The notes beneath the pieces are model-generated. The model had not been told where the DNA came from. It ran no database searches and saw only the letters and a list, made by a program, of their open reading frames with translations. A stretch of DNA of 6,866 bases from NCBI GenBank assembly GCA_027364825.1, contig DAHXOM010000333.1:1-6866 (forward strand), given 5' to 3'. Positions 5,407-6,866 of the stretch are shown in pieces. A program made the translations under genes and the position numbers. Origin of the DNA: a bacterium (GTDB lineage: Bacteria > JAMCPX01). Within the stretch, counting starts at the first letter, position 1, and every line of letters starts with the position of its first letter.

Positions 5407-6866
5407 TTATTTCCCTTTTAAGGTCGTAAGAGACTCTACCTTTGACGGCAGAGAAGCGGATTGCAGTGCAGCTTCGACATCGTCGGGTATATGTATTGCA
5501 AGCTCTGTATTGCGGTCAGAGAGACTCCCCTCTTTACCCGCTGAATCGTTATCGGTCTGCACCATATCTAATGAGAGCGACCTTGATAGTGCAGACATTG
5601 AGCCATCGGGTGAATTGTGATCAACCATCGTCGTGAAGATAGCACCCGTACCATTGCCGTTATCGACTACCTCTATAATCCTCGATTGCTCCGGATAATT
5701 GATAAGGCTCGAAGTCTCAACCTGCCAGTACCCGGGCTGTGTCGCAGATGCGCCTGCACGCGGCATGATGCTGTTGTAATGCCCGTGCCCCACGAGGTGC
5801 AGAATCACGTTCGGATAGCTTATCAGGAGATCGACGAATGCCGTGCCGGTAATTTGAGTACTTGCATCGAGAGAATCGGGAGACTGGTGGGTTGCGACGA
5901 TAACAAGCTTATGTTCCCGGGCAGCCTCGTTTAATTCAGGCACGAGGAAGTTATCAAATTCGTCTTGCCGTATACACCCGTCGGTCTGACCCGCCCTGCA
6001 TTGCCAGTCCAGGACAATAAACCTCATTGGTATGGATCCGGAAACATCAAAGGCATAATCACCGTAACCGCTGCTGAGATTGGCCGCTGTAAAACCGTGC
6101 CCTACGGGCAGGGTGGTCGTTGTAAAGAATTCCTGCATGTATCCGACAGGGCCGAGAAGCGTCCTCTTTATATCCGGCGTAACCTTGGTGCCTGCAGACA
6201 GGACATTCCCGTAATCATCTTCAGAACTTATGTATACCGCATCACCCGTTGCAATGGCGTTATAGACCGGGGTAACGGCAAAATGCCCGGCAATAAGCGC
6301 ATCATGGTTACCCATGGTCGTGTACCATGGTACCTTCCTGTCGAGTCCCCATGCAAGAAAAGGATCATGGGCATCGTTGAGAGGGCCCGGAACAACGTCG
6401 ATGTGTTTGCCGCTGTCGGGCATGACAACATTCCCATCAAACACATCTATAAACCAGCGGGTTTCGTTTAATGCTGTATCGTTGACTGTATCGCCGGTAT
6501 CTATAAGCAGGTCGTAGTGACGTGTTTTGCTGAAATCATCGAGTGTCCGTATCATGGCATCCAGCACCTGTGGAGAGTATTGGGCCTGCGGAAGGGCTGA
6601 TTTTACTTTTCCATTATCATCGTAGGTATAAAAGAACCTGAGCGGCGACTTTGTATCCATAATGTGGATGTCCGTTATGACGGGGAAATAAACAACCGAG
6701 CGTGCGTTTGCAGAGAGCGTAGGGACTGCACCTGCTATGTTCAGGTCGTTCCTGAAGGTAAAATCCTCGCCCGTACCGGTCGTAAACGTACCGAAATTTT
6801 GCAGTATGGCCTGCGGTATATTGTTCGGGTCAACAGGATTTACCGCCGGTTCTACGGGGACAAGCG
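5407..6866 (-). CDS. Calcineurin-like metallophosphoesterase (5' end beyond right edge)
   Basis: Two-metal phosphoesterase; substrate unknown. The frame is open from the TAA at 5409-5407 to the right edge, 485 codons plus stop. Counting from the first full codon (6864), the family motifs are present in order: VITDIH at 62-67 (Asp65, His67), TGDTVND at 123-129 (Asp125), GNHD at 185-188, ATHQ at 324-327 (His326) and GHGH at 359-362. The ATG at 6660 is residue 69, just after the DxH motif, so it cannot be the true start. About 138 residues separate GNHD from ATHQ, far more than in simple family members. This recalls the long-insert RPA4764-type phosphoesterases, which are often exported by Tat, but I make that link from memory and the N-terminus is not visible. 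The Pro-rich stretch at 3-17 could be a linker after a signal or lipoprotein anchor. It converges on the glcD-like gene. Confidence 0.88.
   Translation of the reverse strand, partial: LVPVEPAVNPVDPNNIPQAILQNFGTFTTGTGEDFTFRNDLNIAGAVPTLSANARSVVYFPVITDIHIMDTKSPLRFFYTYDDNGKVKSALPQAQYSPQVLDAMIRTLDDFSKTRHYDLLIDTGDTVNDTALNETRWFIDVFDGNVVMPDSGKHIDVVPGPLNDAHDPFLAWGLDRKVPWYTTMGNHDALIAGHFAVTPVYNAIATGDAVYISSEDDYGNVLSAGTKVTPDIKRTLLGPVGYMQEFFTTTTLPVGHGFTAANLSSGYGDYAFDVSGSIPMRFIVLDWQCRAGQTDGCIRQDEFDNFLVPELNEAAREHKLVIVATHQSPDSLDASTQITGTAFVDLLISYPNVILHLVGHGHYNSIMPRAGASATQPGYWQVETSSLINYPEQSRIIEVVDNGNGTGAIFTTMVDHNSPDGSMSALSRSLSLDMVQTDNDSAGKEGSLSDRNTELAIHIPDDVEAALQSASLPSKVESLTTLKGK

Noticed and set aside
5390..6517. 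Plus-strand ORFs opposite the metallophosphoesterase (for example 5965-6471)
   Set aside because: They are antisense shadows of a gene with a full set of conserved motifs.
6658..6660. ATG at 6660 as the start of the metallophosphoesterase
   Set aside because: The frame stays open to 6866, and the metal-binding DIH motif lies just upstream of this Met.

Overview
This window is chromosomal DNA of a diderm (Gram-negative) bacterium. It encodes the start of a TonB-dependent outer-membrane receptor under a cobalamin riboswitch, together with fatty-acid and 2-hydroxyacid metabolic genes. The gene set (acyl-CoA synthetase, GlcD-type flavoprotein, B12 uptake) and the moderate GC content would suit a Desulfobacterota/Deltaproteobacteria-like organism. 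That placement is inference, and nothing here fixes the taxon.

Layout. Minus strand, 1-709: the N-terminal 236 codons of a BtuB-like receptor that runs off the left edge, starting at a GTG. Its leader holds a cobalamin riboswitch (about 750-896), a possible Shine-Dalgarno-sequestering expression platform (715-757) and a TTGACA-type promoter (904-932). Two facing REP-like palindromes (450-533) lie inside the receptor reading frame, between the signal peptide and the TonB box. Plus strand, 1026-2819: a complete AMP-forming long-chain acyl-CoA synthetase (FadD family), closed by a strong intrinsic terminator (2841-2882). Plus strand, 2934-3959 and 3961-5331: an apparently coupled pair, a metallo-beta-lactamase-fold hydrolase and a GlcD-family FAD-linked 2-hydroxyacid dehydrogenase, with one base between the stop and the next ATG. 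Minus strand, 5407-6866: a calcineurin-like metallophosphoesterase, complete at its C-terminus but cut at the right edge. It converges on the glcD-like gene with 75 bases between them and no convincing terminator there.

How it works together. The receptor unit reads as B12-repressed B12 uptake: when cobalamin is plentiful the leader should fold to lower receptor synthesis. The acyl-CoA synthetase is a separate, divergent unit. The hydrolase/dehydrogenase pair could form a short pathway in which a glyoxalase-II-like enzyme releases a 2-hydroxyacid that the flavoprotein oxidises, but this rests on families and adjacency only. I see no mobile element, CRISPR array, tRNA or rRNA, and no clear sign of a wholly new system. 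The most unusual items are the REP-like pair translated as part of the receptor and the compact riboswitch whose P1 3' strand has a competing partner downstream.
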